Assembly (NCBI GenBank): GCA_963720675.1
Contig: CAVRGH010000010.1
Location: 2,108,001-2,172,000 of the forward strand
Length of the DNA: 64,000 bases
From: JALHSW01 sp963720675
GTDB lineage: Bacteria > Actinomycetota > Acidimicrobiia > IMCC26256 > PALSA-555
Reading direction: 5' to 3'
Shown here: one piece after another, positions 41,785-50,891 of the stretch
How positions within the stretch are numbered: position 1 is the stretch's first letter
Layout: every line of letters begins with the position of its first letter
Program-made: the position numbers and the translations under genes
The notes under the pieces: generated by a model
The model's database searches: none
Told to the model about the DNA's origin: nothing
The model's input: the letters and a program-made list of their open reading frames with translations, nothing else

Positions 41785-42396
41785 ATGGATGCTGGCGACG
41801 GACCCGAAGGGCTGGCCATCCTCCTGGTCGGGCCACCGGGCTCCGGCAAGGGCACCCAGGCCCAGCTCCTCGTCGAGCGGTTCGGCGTCGTCCACCTCAG
41901 CTCCGGCGACCTCCTGCGCGAGGCCGCGCAGGGGGAGACCGTGACGGCACTGGAGCTCCGACGGCTCCTGAACTCGGGGATGCTCGTCCCCGACCACGTC
42001 GTGATGGCGCAGCTCGCCGAGCGCATCGAGCAGCTCCGCGCCACCGGCGCGACGTTCGTGCTCGACGGCTTCCCGCGCACCGTCGACCAATGCCGGGCGC
42101 TCGAGGACCTGCTCGGCACGAACGGCATCGACCTCGCGATCGAGCTCGTCGTCCCGAGCTGGGTGCTGACCCGCCGCGTGCACTCGCGCGGACGGAGCGA
42201 CGACAAGCTCAGTGTCGTGGCGCGGCGCCAGGAGAGCTACCTCGGCGAGACCCGGCCGATGATCGAACGTCTCGCCTCGATGGGACTCGGCGTACGGGTC
42301 AACGGGCACCTCGGGGTCGAGGAGGTCCACACCGCGATCATGCGGCACATCGAGCGCGCCGCGGCGGAACGCTCGGCTCAGCCCTCGTACGCGTAG
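41785..42396 (+). CDS. Adenylate kinase-family nucleotide kinase, copy 2
   Basis: A 203-residue kinase. The P-loop is LLVGPPGSGKGTQAQLL, the AMP site VVHLSSGDLLREAAQ and the conserved FVLDGFPRTVDQCRAL. The LID is short (RGRSDDKLSVVARRQ) without the zinc cysteines. ATG at 41785 has a GGGGGGAA site. It is a paralogue of the gene at 28950. It stands apart from translation genes, unlike the usual housekeeping adk. Its 3' end overlaps the amidase gene on the other strand by 19 nt. Confidence 0.87.
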   Translation: MDAGDGPEGLAILLVGPPGSGKGTQAQLLVERFGVVHLSSGDLLREAAQGETVTALELRRLLNSGMLVPDHVVMAQLAERIEQLRATGATFVLDGFPRTVDQCRALEDLLGTNGIDLAIELVVPSWVLTRRVHSRGRSDDKLSVVARRQESYLGETRPMIERLASMGLGVRVNGHLGVEEVHTAIMRHIERAAAERSAQPSYA

Positions 42397-43808
42397 GGCG
42401 CGAGCTTCGGCCAGGGGCACGCTTCCTCGAGCACCGCGCCCGCCGCCAGGCACGCGAGGTCGTCGTGACGGCGCGCGACGACCTGGAGCCCGACGGGCAG
42501 CCCTCCGACGAGCCCGGCCGGAATGGTCGCGGCCGGTTGCCCGCTGAGGTTGAACGGGGCGACGAACGGCGCCGACATCCCGAACAGCGTCACGTCCTTG
42601 CCGTTCACGTCACCGTTGAGCTCACCCTCCGCCGCGAGCGCGGGCTTGGGCGTCGTCGGCGTGAGCAAGAGGTCGACCTGTTCGAAGACCACCGCCAGCG
42701 CGACGAGGAGCTCGTGGCGCCGACGGATGGCCTTGCCCAGCACGTCGGGGCGCAGGTGGGCGAACGACTCGTACTGGAGCCGGCCCACGACGCTCAGCTC
42801 GTCGAGGCGGTCCTTCACGTCATCCGCGTGGAACGCCATGTCGTCGACGGTCGACAGGACACCCCACGAGTTGCCCGGCTTGGGCAGGTCGACGGCGACC
42901 GCCACCAGCTCGAGGCCGGCGAGCTCGACCAGTCGATGCGCGAGCGCCTCGGCCCGCTCGGCCGGACCCGGCTCCGACTGCGCGAACCCGAAGTCGGCGA
43001 CGAACGCCACCCGTTGCCCCCGGAGCCGTCCGACGGCATCGCCCGACACCAGCTCGTCCTCGTACGGCACGGCGGGCTTCGGCAGCGACGTGGGGTCGGT
43101 GAGGGTGGGCCCGGCGATGACGTCGAGGTAGCGCGCCGCGTCGCGCACCGACCGGACCATCGGTCCCCGCACCGGGTTGAGCGAGGACGGGAAGTGGTCG
43201 GGACCTCGACCGGAGCGCCCGAACGTGCTCTTCATCCCGAACAGGCCGGAATAGGCCGACGGGATGCGGATCGAACCGCCTCCGTCCCCACCCGTGCAGG
43301 CGGGGAAGAGGCCGGCCGCCACCGCGGCGGCCGAGCCGCCCGAGGAGCCGCCGGGCGTCCGACTCAGGTCCCAGGGGTTACGCGTGACGCCGTGCAGCGG
43401 CGTGTTCGTGAAGCTCACCGTGCCGAACTCCGACGCGGTCGTGAGCCCGGTGATCACGGCACCGGCCGCGCGCAGGCGCGCGACCTCGGTGTCGTCGGTT
43501 GCGGCGACGCGGTCCGCGTACACCAGAGACGCTTCGGTGTCGGGCCAGCCGCCCACCGAAGCGAGCTCCTTGACCCCGATCGGGACTCCCGCGAGCGGGC
43601 CGGGATCGCCGCCGGCCGCGACCTCGGCGTCGATCTCGTCGGCGCGCTCGCGCGCCGCGTCGGCGTCGAGGTGGCACACACAGTTGAGGTCGGGATCGAG
43701 GCGCTCGATGCGGGCGAGGTGGACGTCGAGCACCTCGCGGGCCGACTGCGCACCCCGGCGCACGTCGTCGGCGAGCTCGAAGGCGTCGCGCTCCCAGAGC
43801 TCGGTCAC
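42378..43808 (-). CDS. Amidase (amidase signature family)
   Basis: A 476-residue Ser-Ser-Lys amidase. The catalytic Lys is in PIGVKELASVG, and the Ser-Ser pair and loop are in LSRTPGGSSGGSAAAVAAG, with GGDGGGSIRIPSAYSGLFG after it. The length is normal for the family, which includes Asp-tRNA/Glu-tRNA amidotransferase A and nitrile-pathway amidases; no GatB/C genes are near, so it is a stand-alone amidase. GTG at 43808 overlaps the WS/DGAT gene by 4 nt. Confidence 0.9.
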   Translation of the reverse strand: MTELWERDAFELADDVRRGAQSAREVLDVHLARIERLDPDLNCVCHLDADAARERADEIDAEVAAGGDPGPLAGVPIGVKELASVGGWPDTEASLVYADRVAATDDTEVARLRAAGAVITGLTTASEFGTVSFTNTPLHGVTRNPWDLSRTPGGSSGGSAAAVAAGLFPACTGGDGGGSIRIPSAYSGLFGMKSTFGRSGRGPDHFPSSLNPVRGPMVRSVRDAARYLDVIAGPTLTDPTSLPKPAVPYEDELVSGDAVGRLRGQRVAFVADFGFAQSEPGPAERAEALAHRLVELAGLELVAVAVDLPKPGNSWGVLSTVDDMAFHADDVKDRLDELSVVGRLQYESFAHLRPDVLGKAIRRRHELLVALAVVFEQVDLLLTPTTPKPALAAEGELNGDVNGKDVTLFGMSAPFVAPFNLSGQPAATIPAGLVGGLPVGLQVVARRHDDLACLAAGAVLEEACPWPKLAPYAYEG

Positions 43809-45226
43809 TCGGTGGCGAGCCGTTCGGTGGCGAGCTTCGCGAGCTCCGAGAACGAGTCGTCGATCCCGGCTTCGAGCACGTCGAGGTCGGGCCAGAGATC
43901 GCCGTCGCCGAGGAGCCCCAGGTGGAGCTGCCCGCAGTACGAGAGGATCGCGATGCCGAGGTTGAGGTTCCGCGCGAGCGGCACCATCGGGTAGGCCTCG
44001 AGCATCCGCGCGCCCATGCAGTAGAGGGGCGTCTGCGGACCGGGCACGTTCGTGCACACCAGGTTCACGAACGGCTGGTGGTGGATGAGCCGGGCCGCGA
44101 GCCCCATGATCGTGGGTGCCGCGTAGTCGCTGAGCCCGAGGAGCGCGGCCGCGCCGACCGCCTGCTCCCGCTCCTTCAGGTCGGCCGTCGTGGCCGACAC
44201 CGCCCGGAGTCGCTCGAGCGGATCGGGCTGCCCCACGGGCAGCGGGATGAACATCGCCGAGATGCGATTGCCGAGCGCCATCTTCTGGCTGTCGTCACGC
44301 ACCGACACCGGGCAGAACACCTTGAGCGAGAGCTCGGGGTGCAGCTCACCGCGGGACTCGAGCAGGCGGGCGAGCCCACCACCCACCCCGGCGAGGACGA
44401 CGTCGTTGATGGTGCCGCCGAACGCGCGACGGACCTCCTTCACGTCGTCGAGCGGGATGCGCACCAACCCGAAGCGCTTGCTCCGGCCCACGACCGGATG
44501 GTTGAGCGAGACCCTCGGGGCGACCACGCCACCCTCCGCGAGGGTCGAGAGCGAGCGGGCGAGTCCGCTGATCTGGTCGGCGGCCCAACGCGGCACCTCG
44601 GTCGCACGGCGGGCGGCGTTCGCCACCGCCTGCGGACCGGCGACGAGATCCTTCACGCTGTCGATGAGCAGCCGCGCCGGTGGTGGCGGTGGCTGCGGGT
44701 CCCACTCCGGTGCGTCGAGGATCGTCGGGTCGGGCGTGAAGTCGAGCAGCACCGTCGCGACGTCGACACCGGACACGCCGTCGACCATCGCGTGGTGGGT
44801 CTTCTGGATCATGCCGATGTGGCCGTCCTCGACGCCCTCGACGAACCACAGCTCCCACAGAGGCCGGCTGCGGTCGAGGAGCTGCGACTGGATCCGCTCG
44901 AACAGGGCGAGGAGCTGGCTGCGGGTGCCGGGTGCGGGGAGCGCCGTGAGGCGGACGTGGTACCCGATGTCGAAGCGGTCGTCGTCGATCCAGATCGGCT
45001 CGCCCGCGTCGAGCGGGACGTGCTGCACCTTCTGGCGGAAGCGCGGGATGAGGTGGAGGCGCGACGCGACGAGCTCACGCACCTCCTGCAACCGGAAGCG
45101 ACCGTCGGCGCCGACCAGCGGGTCGGCCTCGAACACGGTGAGGGCGCCCACGTGCATCGGCGTCTCCAGCCGCTCCAGGCGGAGGAAGCTGGCGTCGATG
45201 CCGGTGAGGCGGTCGTAGTTGCTCAC
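43805..45226 (-). CDS. Wax ester synthase/acyl-CoA:diacylglycerol acyltransferase (WS/DGAT)
   Basis: A 473-residue acyltransferase that esterifies fatty alcohols or diacylglycerol for storage lipid. The catalytic motif is THHAMVDG (His144-His145, Asp149). Other family features are the start DRLTGIDASFLRLERLETPM, the GGTINDVVLAGVGGGLARLL segment and the late VCTNVPGPQTPLYCMG. It is typical of actinobacteria that store triacylglycerol. The downstream amidase is co-transcribed through a 4-nt overlap. Hairpins lie immediately upstream of its start. Confidence 0.92.
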   Translation of the reverse strand: MSNYDRLTGIDASFLRLERLETPMHVGALTVFEADPLVGADGRFRLQEVRELVASRLHLIPRFRQKVQHVPLDAGEPIWIDDDRFDIGYHVRLTALPAPGTRSQLLALFERIQSQLLDRSRPLWELWFVEGVEDGHIGMIQKTHHAMVDGVSGVDVATVLLDFTPDPTILDAPEWDPQPPPPPARLLIDSVKDLVAGPQAVANAARRATEVPRWAADQISGLARSLSTLAEGGVVAPRVSLNHPVVGRSKRFGLVRIPLDDVKEVRRAFGGTINDVVLAGVGGGLARLLESRGELHPELSLKVFCPVSVRDDSQKMALGNRISAMFIPLPVGQPDPLERLRAVSATTADLKEREQAVGAAALLGLSDYAAPTIMGLAARLIHHQPFVNLVCTNVPGPQTPLYCMGARMLEAYPMVPLARNLNLGIAILSYCGQLHLGLLGDGDLWPDLDVLEAGIDDSFSELAKLATERLATE

Positions 45227-45238
45227 CCGGGAAGGCTA

Positions 45239-45304
45239 TGCGGGGTGGCGCCCGAAGGAAATGGCGCCACCCCGCAAACCCCCGGCGGCGCGTGCTGCGC
45301 CGCC
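45239..45304 (-). terminator. Tandem terminator hairpins after the surface-protein gene
   Basis: TGCGGGGTGGCGCC (45239-45252) and GGCGCCACCCCGCA (45263-45276) pair perfectly over 14 bp with a 10-nt loop. A second stem GGCGGCGC/GCGCCGCC lies at 45284-45304, and a third small one at 45305-45320. They separate the surface-protein gene from the WS/DGAT gene on the same strand, which isolates that pair. Confidence 0.7.
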
Positions 45305-45309
45305 GCCCC

Positions 45310-46187
45310 TCAGGAGGGGCTGCCGTCGAGCGCCGGACGGGGGCGCCGGGCCCGCCACGTGAGCATCCCGCCGATGCCGACGGCGCCGACCCCGACGGCA
45401 CCGAGGACGGTGTTGCCCGACCCCGTGCGGGGGAGCGTCGGCGCGCTCGGCGGGGCGGTGACCACCTCGGTGAGCACCTCGGGCGGGGCGGTCGGCGGCG
45501 GCGAGCTGGTGGGCGGCGCGACCGGCGGTGCGTACCGGTAGCAGACCCGCACCGACGCGGCGGCGAAGGTGTGGATCTGTGCCTCGACGTTGCCCCCGCC
45601 CCCCATGAACGTCTCGCCGATCGCCGTCGCGACGTGGAACGGCAGCGAACCCGAGCCGGTGAACGCACCCAGCACGCCGGGGTCGCTGCTCGCGACCGGC
45701 CCGGCCGACGCGTCGCGTGCGGTCGACGGCTGCGCGACCGCGCTCGCGCCCGGCGAAGTCGAGCGTGCCGTCGAACGCCGGGATCGTCTGCATCGGCACG
45801 CGCTCGATGGTGCCGGTGAGTGGCGCCGGGGAGCCGAGCCCGGCCGGGCTGGTGAACGTCACCTGGTAGTCCATGTGCTCCGCCGAACGTGATCGCGGTC
45901 TGGGCGGTGTTCTCGAACAGTGCGTCCGTGTCGAGGTGCACCGCCTGGCTCGGCACGCTGACCTCGAGCAGCGTCCCGAGCGAGCCGTCGAACCGGGGCA
46001 CCGACAGGTCGGCGGAGATCTCGGTCTTCTGCCGCGCGAGCGCGGCGTCGTGGCACAGGGTGGCCTCGGGTGCGGAATCCGCAGCCGAGGCGTCGGCGCC
46101 CCCGGAGAGCACGGGGGCGATGGCGATGACGAGCGCGGCCGTACCGATCACGATGAGCACGGCGCGCGCGAACAAGCTTCGGAGCAC
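45310..46187 (-). CDS. Secreted protein with an LPXTG-type cell-wall anchor (two frameshifts as sequenced)
   Basis: GTG at 46187 with a GGAGGG site begins a signal peptide (FARAVLIVIGTAALVIAIAP). The mature domain (ISADLSVPRFDGSLGTLLEV, ENTAQTAITF and onward) resembles the choice-of-anchor E beta-sandwich. Extra G bases near 45881 and 45750 shift the frame; removing them restores FGEHMDYQVTFTS and DFAGASAVAQPS. The tail is LPRTGSG, then the hydrophobic NTVLGAVGVGAVGIGGMLTW and RARRPRP, a sortase signal. No sortase gene is in the window. A Pro/Ser-rich linker precedes the anchor. Confidence 0.75.
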
Positions 46188-46250
46188 GGTTCCCTCCTCG
46201 ACGCGTGTGGATGTCCGAGGTGGACACAACGCGTCGGGCGAAGTGACGGG

Positions 46251-46718
46251 TCAGCCGAGGTCGACGAGGCTCGGCACGCGGCACGCGTCGGGGACGCCGA
46301 AGGTCCGGGCGAGCGCGTGGGCCCGCTGCGCGAGCTCGCTCGCCCGGACCGCCGCCCCGAGGGCAGCCGCACGGTCGCCCTTGCGCAGGAGCCCGCTCGC
46401 GTAGTCACCCTCGTCGAGCACCTGCTCGAGCGTTGCCAGCCACTCGTCGACCTTGGGCTCGTCGACCTTCGGCGGCTGCTCCGAGCGGAGCTCGCCGAGC
46501 GCATCGCGCCCGATCGCGACGAGCTCGTCGACCGCCGTCGCGGCCTTCGGTCCGTTCAGGCGACGCAGCTCGACCTCGTCGAGCGCCGCGTTCGCCCGAC
46601 GACAGATGTGCCCGACCTCCTGCGTGTAGGCCGCGTGGTCGGGACGACCCCCACCGCCGCACGCGCTCACGAGGAGCGCACCGGCGAGGACCAGCGCGGC
46701 GACCGGGCGCACGTTCAC
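46251..46718 (-). CDS. Lipoprotein of unknown function, paralogue 1
   Basis: A 155-residue protein with a lipobox (VRPVAALVLAGALLVSACGG), predicting attachment of the Cys to lipid. The mature part is helical (AATAVDELVAIGRDALGELR) with a Cys in VGHICRRANAAL and another near the end (PDACRVP), likely a disulfide. It resembles the neighbouring gene in layout: Cys near residue 39, then Asp/Ala-rich helices, then a terminal Cys. It overlaps the neighbour by 4 nt. Confidence 0.7.
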   Translation of the reverse strand: MNVRPVAALVLAGALLVSACGGGGRPDHAAYTQEVGHICRRANAALDEVELRRLNGPKAATAVDELVAIGRDALGELRSEQPPKVDEPKVDEWLATLEQVLDEGDYASGLLRKGDRAAALGAAVRASELAQRAHALARTFGVPDACRVPSLVDLG

Positions 46719-47230
46719 GCCGCGAGCTGGCAGCCGTCGATCCCGAGAGCTCCGACCAGCTGGGCGGCTCGATCGGCGAGCTGGTTCAGCTTGCGCACGA
46801 CGGCCTGGTTCGCGCCGAGCGTGTCGCTGAACGTCTGGTTCGGGCCCACCTTGCCCGCGAGCGTGCGCAGACCGTCGCCGTAGTCGGCCAACACGGACCC
46901 GAGGTCCTGGGCGTCGCCCTCGATCGCCTCGGGCGGCGTGAGCGCCTCGAGGCCGTCGGCGAGGTCGGCGAGGCCGTTCGCGGCCTTGTTCAGGTACTGC
47001 CGGACCTGCTCACCCGTCGCCCCGGCCGACTGCGCCTGCGCGAGGTCGTCGCTCACCTGCTTCAGGTTGGTGCACTCGGCGTTCGCCCGCTCGATGTACT
47101 TGGCCTTCGAGAGCCGGGTCGTGCCATCGCTGCACGCGGCGAGCAGGCCCCCCAGGACGAGGACGGACGCGAGGAAGACCGGGAGGACGAGCGCGCCGGG
47201 GCCGCGCGACGCTCGGCGCCGGACCCACAT
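46715..47230 (-). CDS. Lipoprotein of unknown function, paralogue 2
   Basis: About 171 residues, with the lipobox VLVLGGLLAACSDG, a helical mature domain (IERANAECTNLKQVSDDLAQ, TLGANQAVVRKLNQLADRAA) and a terminal Cys (GIDGCQLAA). ATG at 47230 is preferred over 47257 because of its GGAAGG site and the Arg-rich signal start. The spacing of the two Cys residues matches the downstream gene, suggesting an old duplication. The function is unknown. The 4-nt overlap implies one transcript. Confidence 0.7.
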   Translation of the reverse strand: MWVRRRASRGPGALVLPVFLASVLVLGGLLAACSDGTTRLSKAKYIERANAECTNLKQVSDDLAQAQSAGATGEQVRQYLNKAANGLADLADGLEALTPPEAIEGDAQDLGSVLADYGDGLRTLAGKVGPNQTFSDTLGANQAVVRKLNQLADRAAQLVGALGIDGCQLAA

Positions 47231-47306
47231 CACCCTTCCTGTCGGAAGCCTGCCCATCGGGGGCGCACGCTACCTGCGGGCGAGCCGCAGGCGGGGACGT
47301 CCGACG

Positions 47307-49088
47307 GTGACGGGTACCCTCGGCGACGTGCTCCCCGACTACGCGGCCCACGACTCCGCCATCGGGCTCGACTGGTACACCCTCGACCCGAACCTCCGGC
47401 TCCTCCTCGACCGGCTGCTCCCCGACCCGGCCGACCGGGCCTTCGCCGAGGAGCACGTCGCCCGGTTCGGCGTGCTGTGCGGTGGCGACGTCGCCCGTCG
47501 GGCCGAGATCAGCGACAAGCACGGCCCCACGCTCGTGCGGTACGACCGCTGGGGTCGGGAGATCGACACGATCGAGCACCACCCCACCTGGACCGAGAAC
47601 AAGGACGATCTCGTGCGGGCGGGCTTCACCGGGCTCACGCACCACGCGGGCCGGCCGGTGCCCGCCGTCGTCACCGCGGCGATCTGCTACCTCGTGAGCC
47701 AGGCAGAGACCGCGATCTACTGCGGGCTCGGCATGACGTCGGGTGCCGCCGACATCGTCGAGCGCTACGCCCCTCCCGCGATCCGCGACGACATGCTCGG
47801 TCGGCTCACCAGCCTCGATCCCGAGGAGGCGTGGGAAGGCGGGATGTTCCTCACCGAGCGGCAGGGGGGCAGCGACGTCGGCGCGAACACGACGCGCGCC
47901 GTGCCCGACGGCGACGAGTGGCGTCTGCACGGCGAGAAGCACTTCTGCTCCAACGTCGACGCCGAGGTGTTCATCGTGCTGGCCCGCCCCGAGGGCGCGC
48001 CCGACGGCGCGCGGGGCCTCGCCACGTTCATCGTGCCCCGCGTCCTCGACGACGGCAGTCCGAACGGCTTCCACATCAAGCGGCTGAAGCCGAAGCTCGG
48101 CACGGTCGCCGTCCCGACCGGCGAGGTGGAGCTCGACGGCGCTCGCGCGTGGATCGCGAGGGGTGCGGGCTCGGGGGCGCAGGCCGAACGCACCCCAACG
48201 AAGCCCGGGTCGGGCATCAACACCATGATGGAGATGGTCAACGGCTCCCGGTTCGGGGTCGCCCTGATGGGTCTCGGCATCCACCGCCGGTCGTTCCTCG
48301 AAGGCGCGATCTACGCGGCGCAGCGGGAGCAATGGGGGCAACGCATCGACCACTACCCGCTCGTCCGGGAGACGCTGGTCGACGTGCTCGTGGAGCTCGA
48401 GGCAGGCGCCGCGCTCACCTTCGAGTGCGCGGCGGCGACGCGGAACGCCGAGACCGAGGACGAAGGGCGCGCGCTCCGGCGCATCCTCGTGCCGCTCGCC
48501 AAGATCCGAGCGTGCCGCGAGGCCATCAGCGCGGCGAGCCAGTCGCTCGAGCTGCTCGGTGGCAACGGGTACATGGAGGACTGGCCCATGGCCCGCCAGC
48601 TCCGCGACGCGCAGTGCCACACCATCTGGGAGGGCACCGAGAACATCCTGTGCATCGACGTGCGCCGGGCCATGCACTCGGAAGGCGCGCACGTCGCGCT
48701 CCTCGCCCGGGTCGAACGAGCACTCGCAGGTGCCGGCTCGTCGCCCGTCCTGGGTCCGGTCGTCGACGCGGTCGCCACGACCCTCGCCGAGTCGCGTGAG
48801 GCCATCGCACACCTCGAGGCCGCATCGAACGAGCTGCAGCTGCTGCACGCGCGCCGGTTCGCATACCTGCTCGCGGATCTCCTCGAGGGTGCGCTCCTGC
48901 TCGACGAAGCGTCGTGGCTCCTCGAGCGCGACGGCGACGCACGCAAGGCCGTCGTCGCCCGGCGCTTCGCGCGCAACCGCCTGGTCCCGCCGCGCGTGCG
49001 CGGCATCCTCGACGACGACCGCACCGTCCTCGACCAGTTCGAGGCGATCGTGCGCTACGGCCCGATCGAGCCTGCGGCCGCGGCGTGA
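47307..49088 (+). CDS. Acyl-CoA dehydrogenase, AidB-like branch
   Basis: A 593-residue flavoprotein of the acyl-CoA dehydrogenase fold. The FAD/substrate segments are GGMFLTERQGGSDVGANTTR, the WRLHGEKHFCSNVDA strand, GSRFGVALMGLGIHRRSFLE, and the C-terminal LELLGGNGYMEDWPMARQL and TIWEGTENILCIDVRRAMHS. The TERQGGSD motif and the long C-terminal extension place it near AidB/fadE-like enzymes. GTG at 47307 is the likely start; GTG 47328 is an alternative. The two following genes overlap head-to-tail. Confidence 0.9.
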   Translation: MTGTLGDVLPDYAAHDSAIGLDWYTLDPNLRLLLDRLLPDPADRAFAEEHVARFGVLCGGDVARRAEISDKHGPTLVRYDRWGREIDTIEHHPTWTENKDDLVRAGFTGLTHHAGRPVPAVVTAAICYLVSQAETAIYCGLGMTSGAADIVERYAPPAIRDDMLGRLTSLDPEEAWEGGMFLTERQGGSDVGANTTRAVPDGDEWRLHGEKHFCSNVDAEVFIVLARPEGAPDGARGLATFIVPRVLDDGSPNGFHIKRLKPKLGTVAVPTGEVELDGARAWIARGAGSGAQAERTPTKPGSGINTMMEMVNGSRFGVALMGLGIHRRSFLEGAIYAAQREQWGQRIDHYPLVRETLVDVLVELEAGAALTFECAAATRNAETEDEGRALRRILVPLAKIRACREAISAASQSLELLGGNGYMEDWPMARQLRDAQCHTIWEGTENILCIDVRRAMHSEGAHVALLARVERALAGAGSSPVLGPVVDAVATTLAESREAIAHLEAASNELQLLHARRFAYLLADLLEGALLLDEASWLLERDGDARKAVVARRFARNRLVPPRVRGILDDDRTVLDQFEAIVRYGPIEPAAAA

Positions 49089-49609
49089 GCTCGCTCACCC
49101 CGACCACCGTGTGGCGCCTCGCGCCCGCGCTGGTGCTCGCGCTCGACGAGCACCTCGGCCCACCCGTCGACAGCTACCTGAACGGCACGCAGACGTGGCT
49201 CGTCCCCCTCGAGGGTGACGAGACCGACGACGACATCCCGATCGTCGAGTGGCGTCTGCACCCCGTCGCCGGGTTCCAGCAGCCCAAGGGGAGCTCGCAC
49301 TACGACCTGTGGGACGAGGTGGTGTCGGGGCTGCACGGCGGCGCGGATCCGAACGCACTGTCGCTCGGTGAGGACCGCCGCGCCCTCACGTCACTCTGGG
49401 AGGGACTCGAGTGCTTCCCGGCGTACGGCGACGAGATGGAGCCGGCGACGCTCGCCCGGGCCACGACCGAGCGAATCGGGCTCGCGCCGGATGCCGCGGG
49501 CATCGTCGACCACGAGCGGATCGGCGTCAGCTGGGAGCACGCGAAGGGGCGGATCTCGCTCGTCGACATGTTGTTCGAGGAGCTGGCCGGGGCAGGAGGC
49601 GCGCCATGA
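49085..49609 (+). CDS. Protein of unknown function downstream of the acyl-CoA dehydrogenase
   Basis: A 174-residue soluble protein. Recognisable stretches are TPTTVWRLAPALVLALDEHL, NGTQTWLVPLEGDE, IVEWRLHPVAGFQQPKGSSH and GLECFPAYGDEMEPATLARA. It has no signal peptide or membrane helix, and no family was recognised. GTG at 49085 overlaps the dehydrogenase stop by 4 nt, and the next gene overlaps its stop by 4 nt, so it belongs to a three-gene operon. Confidence 0.65.
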   Translation: MSSLTPTTVWRLAPALVLALDEHLGPPVDSYLNGTQTWLVPLEGDETDDDIPIVEWRLHPVAGFQQPKGSSHYDLWDEVVSGLHGGADPNALSLGEDRRALTSLWEGLECFPAYGDEMEPATLARATTERIGLAPDAAGIVDHERIGVSWEHAKGRISLVDMLFEELAGAGGAP

Positions 49610-50133
49610 CCGATCGAGCCGCGTTGGCGACTCGGATCTACGAGGTGTCGCACCTGACGGGCACCTTCACGCTGCGCTCCGGCGCGGTGAGCCACGAGTA
49701 CTTCGACAAGTACCTGTTCGAGAGCGAACCCGGGCTCGTGCGGGAGATCGCGGAGGCGCTGGCCCCGCTGGTCCCGGGTGGCACCGAGGTGCTCGCCGGC
49801 CTCGAGCTGGGCGGGGTGCCGCTCGCGGTGATGCTGTCGCAGGTCACCGGGATCCCCACACTCTTCGTCCGCAAGGAAGCGAAGACCTACGGGACGTGTC
49901 GCCTCGCCGAGGGCGGCGAGCTCGACGGGCGACGGGTCACGGTCGTCGAGGACGTCGTGACGTCGGGCGGTCAGGTCGTCACGAGCTGCGGCGACCTGCG
50001 CGAGCGGGGAGCCGTCGTCGAGCACGCGCTCTGCGTCATCGACCGGGAGGCCGGCGGACCGGAAGCGCTCACCGCGATCGGCATCGAGCTGCGACCGCTG
50101 TTCCGGATGCACGAGCTGCAGCCTGCGGGCTGA
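49606..50133 (+). CDS. Phosphoribosyltransferase, orotate PRTase-like
   Basis: A 175-residue PRTase. The PRPP-binding loop is VTVVEDVVTSGGQVVTSC (acidic pair then TSGG). An upstream segment FVRKEAKTYGTCRLAEGGEL matches the OMP-loop region of PyrE, and SGAVSHEYFDKYLFES matches its N-terminal part. It may be a true orotate phosphoribosyltransferase of pyrimidine synthesis or a related purine enzyme. ATG at 49606 with a GGAGG site. It overlaps the preceding gene by 4 nt. Confidence 0.85.
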   Translation: MTDRAALATRIYEVSHLTGTFTLRSGAVSHEYFDKYLFESEPGLVREIAEALAPLVPGGTEVLAGLELGGVPLAVMLSQVTGIPTLFVRKEAKTYGTCRLAEGGELDGRRVTVVEDVVTSGGQVVTSCGDLRERGAVVEHALCVIDREAGGPEALTAIGIELRPLFRMHELQPAG

Positions 50134-50186
50134 GCGCTCCTCCGCCGGAGTTCCGGGCCACGCGTCGTCGATCTGGTGGTCGGCGG

Positions 50187-50870
50187 CTACTCGCCGCGCC
50201 AGGGTGGGGTGCGCGGGGCGTCGAAGTCGACCGGGCGGCGTTCCCCGTCGATCGCGGCGAACGCGGTGTCGACCCAGCGGGCACCACCCGCCAGGGGCCA
50301 CGGCAACGCGTCGCGTGCGTAGAACCCCACGTCACGCGTCTCGAGCGGGTGCCCCTGCAGCTCGCCGCCGATCATCCGACAGTGGAACGCGAGCGAGTAC
50401 ATCGGCAGGCGCGCGAAGCCGAGGCGGAGCCCGTCGAACACCGCGATCAGCGCCTCGACCTCGACCTCGATCCCGGTCTCCTCGTAGACCTCTTTGATCG
50501 CGATCTCCGCGGGCGAGTACCCGACGTCGGCCCAGCCGACCGGGTACAGCCACACACCGGAGTCGGCCCGCTGCGTGAGGAGGATCTCGCCCGCCTCGTT
50601 GCCGACGATCGCGGCGACCGCCACCTTCGGGGTGACGTAGCCCGACACGCCTTCACCGACGGTCGACAGCCACTCCTCGAGCAACGCGTCGGCCTCGGCT
50701 TCCTCGAGCGCCGCGGCGCGGATGTCGGCGGCGACCTTGAGGACCTCCTCGAAGCGCTCCTTCTCGTAGAGGCTCTGGGTGAACCCGAGCCCGGTGCGGG
50801 CGACGCCCGACAGGGTCTCGGCCCACCGGAGGAGGTCCGAGGCGGAAACTGCGTGCGGCGGCTCGGTCAC
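50187..50870 (-). CDS. Nudix hydrolase
   Basis: A 227-residue Nudix protein with an N-terminal helical domain and then the Nudix fold. The Nudix box reads GWADVGYSPAEIAIKEVYEETGIEV in outline. The terminal KEVYEETG matches the REUxEExG core, with Arg to Lys; the first conserved Glu of the consensus falls on Tyr. Such variants occur in the NUDIX-N-terminal subgroup, which often hydrolyses ADP-ribose or similar. GTG at 50870 is chosen because homology starts there. It is divergent from the PNPOx-like gene at 50892. Confidence 0.85.
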   Translation of the reverse strand: MTEPPHAVSASDLLRWAETLSGVARTGLGFTQSLYEKERFEEVLKVAADIRAAALEEAEADALLEEWLSTVGEGVSGYVTPKVAVAAIVGNEAGEILLTQRADSGVWLYPVGWADVGYSPAEIAIKEVYEETGIEVEVEALIAVFDGLRLGFARLPMYSLAFHCRMIGGELQGHPLETRDVGFYARDALPWPLAGGARWVDTAFAAIDGERRPVDFDAPRTPPWRGE

Positions 50871-50891
50871 GCCGACGAGACTAGGTGAGCC

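Noticed and set aside
40470..43994. A 1174-residue open frame on the plus strand, and similar long frames such as 46433-48799 and 15933-18299
   Set aside because: They run opposite or out of frame to well-supported genes and are low-complexity Arg/Ala/Pro text, a common effect of very high GC.
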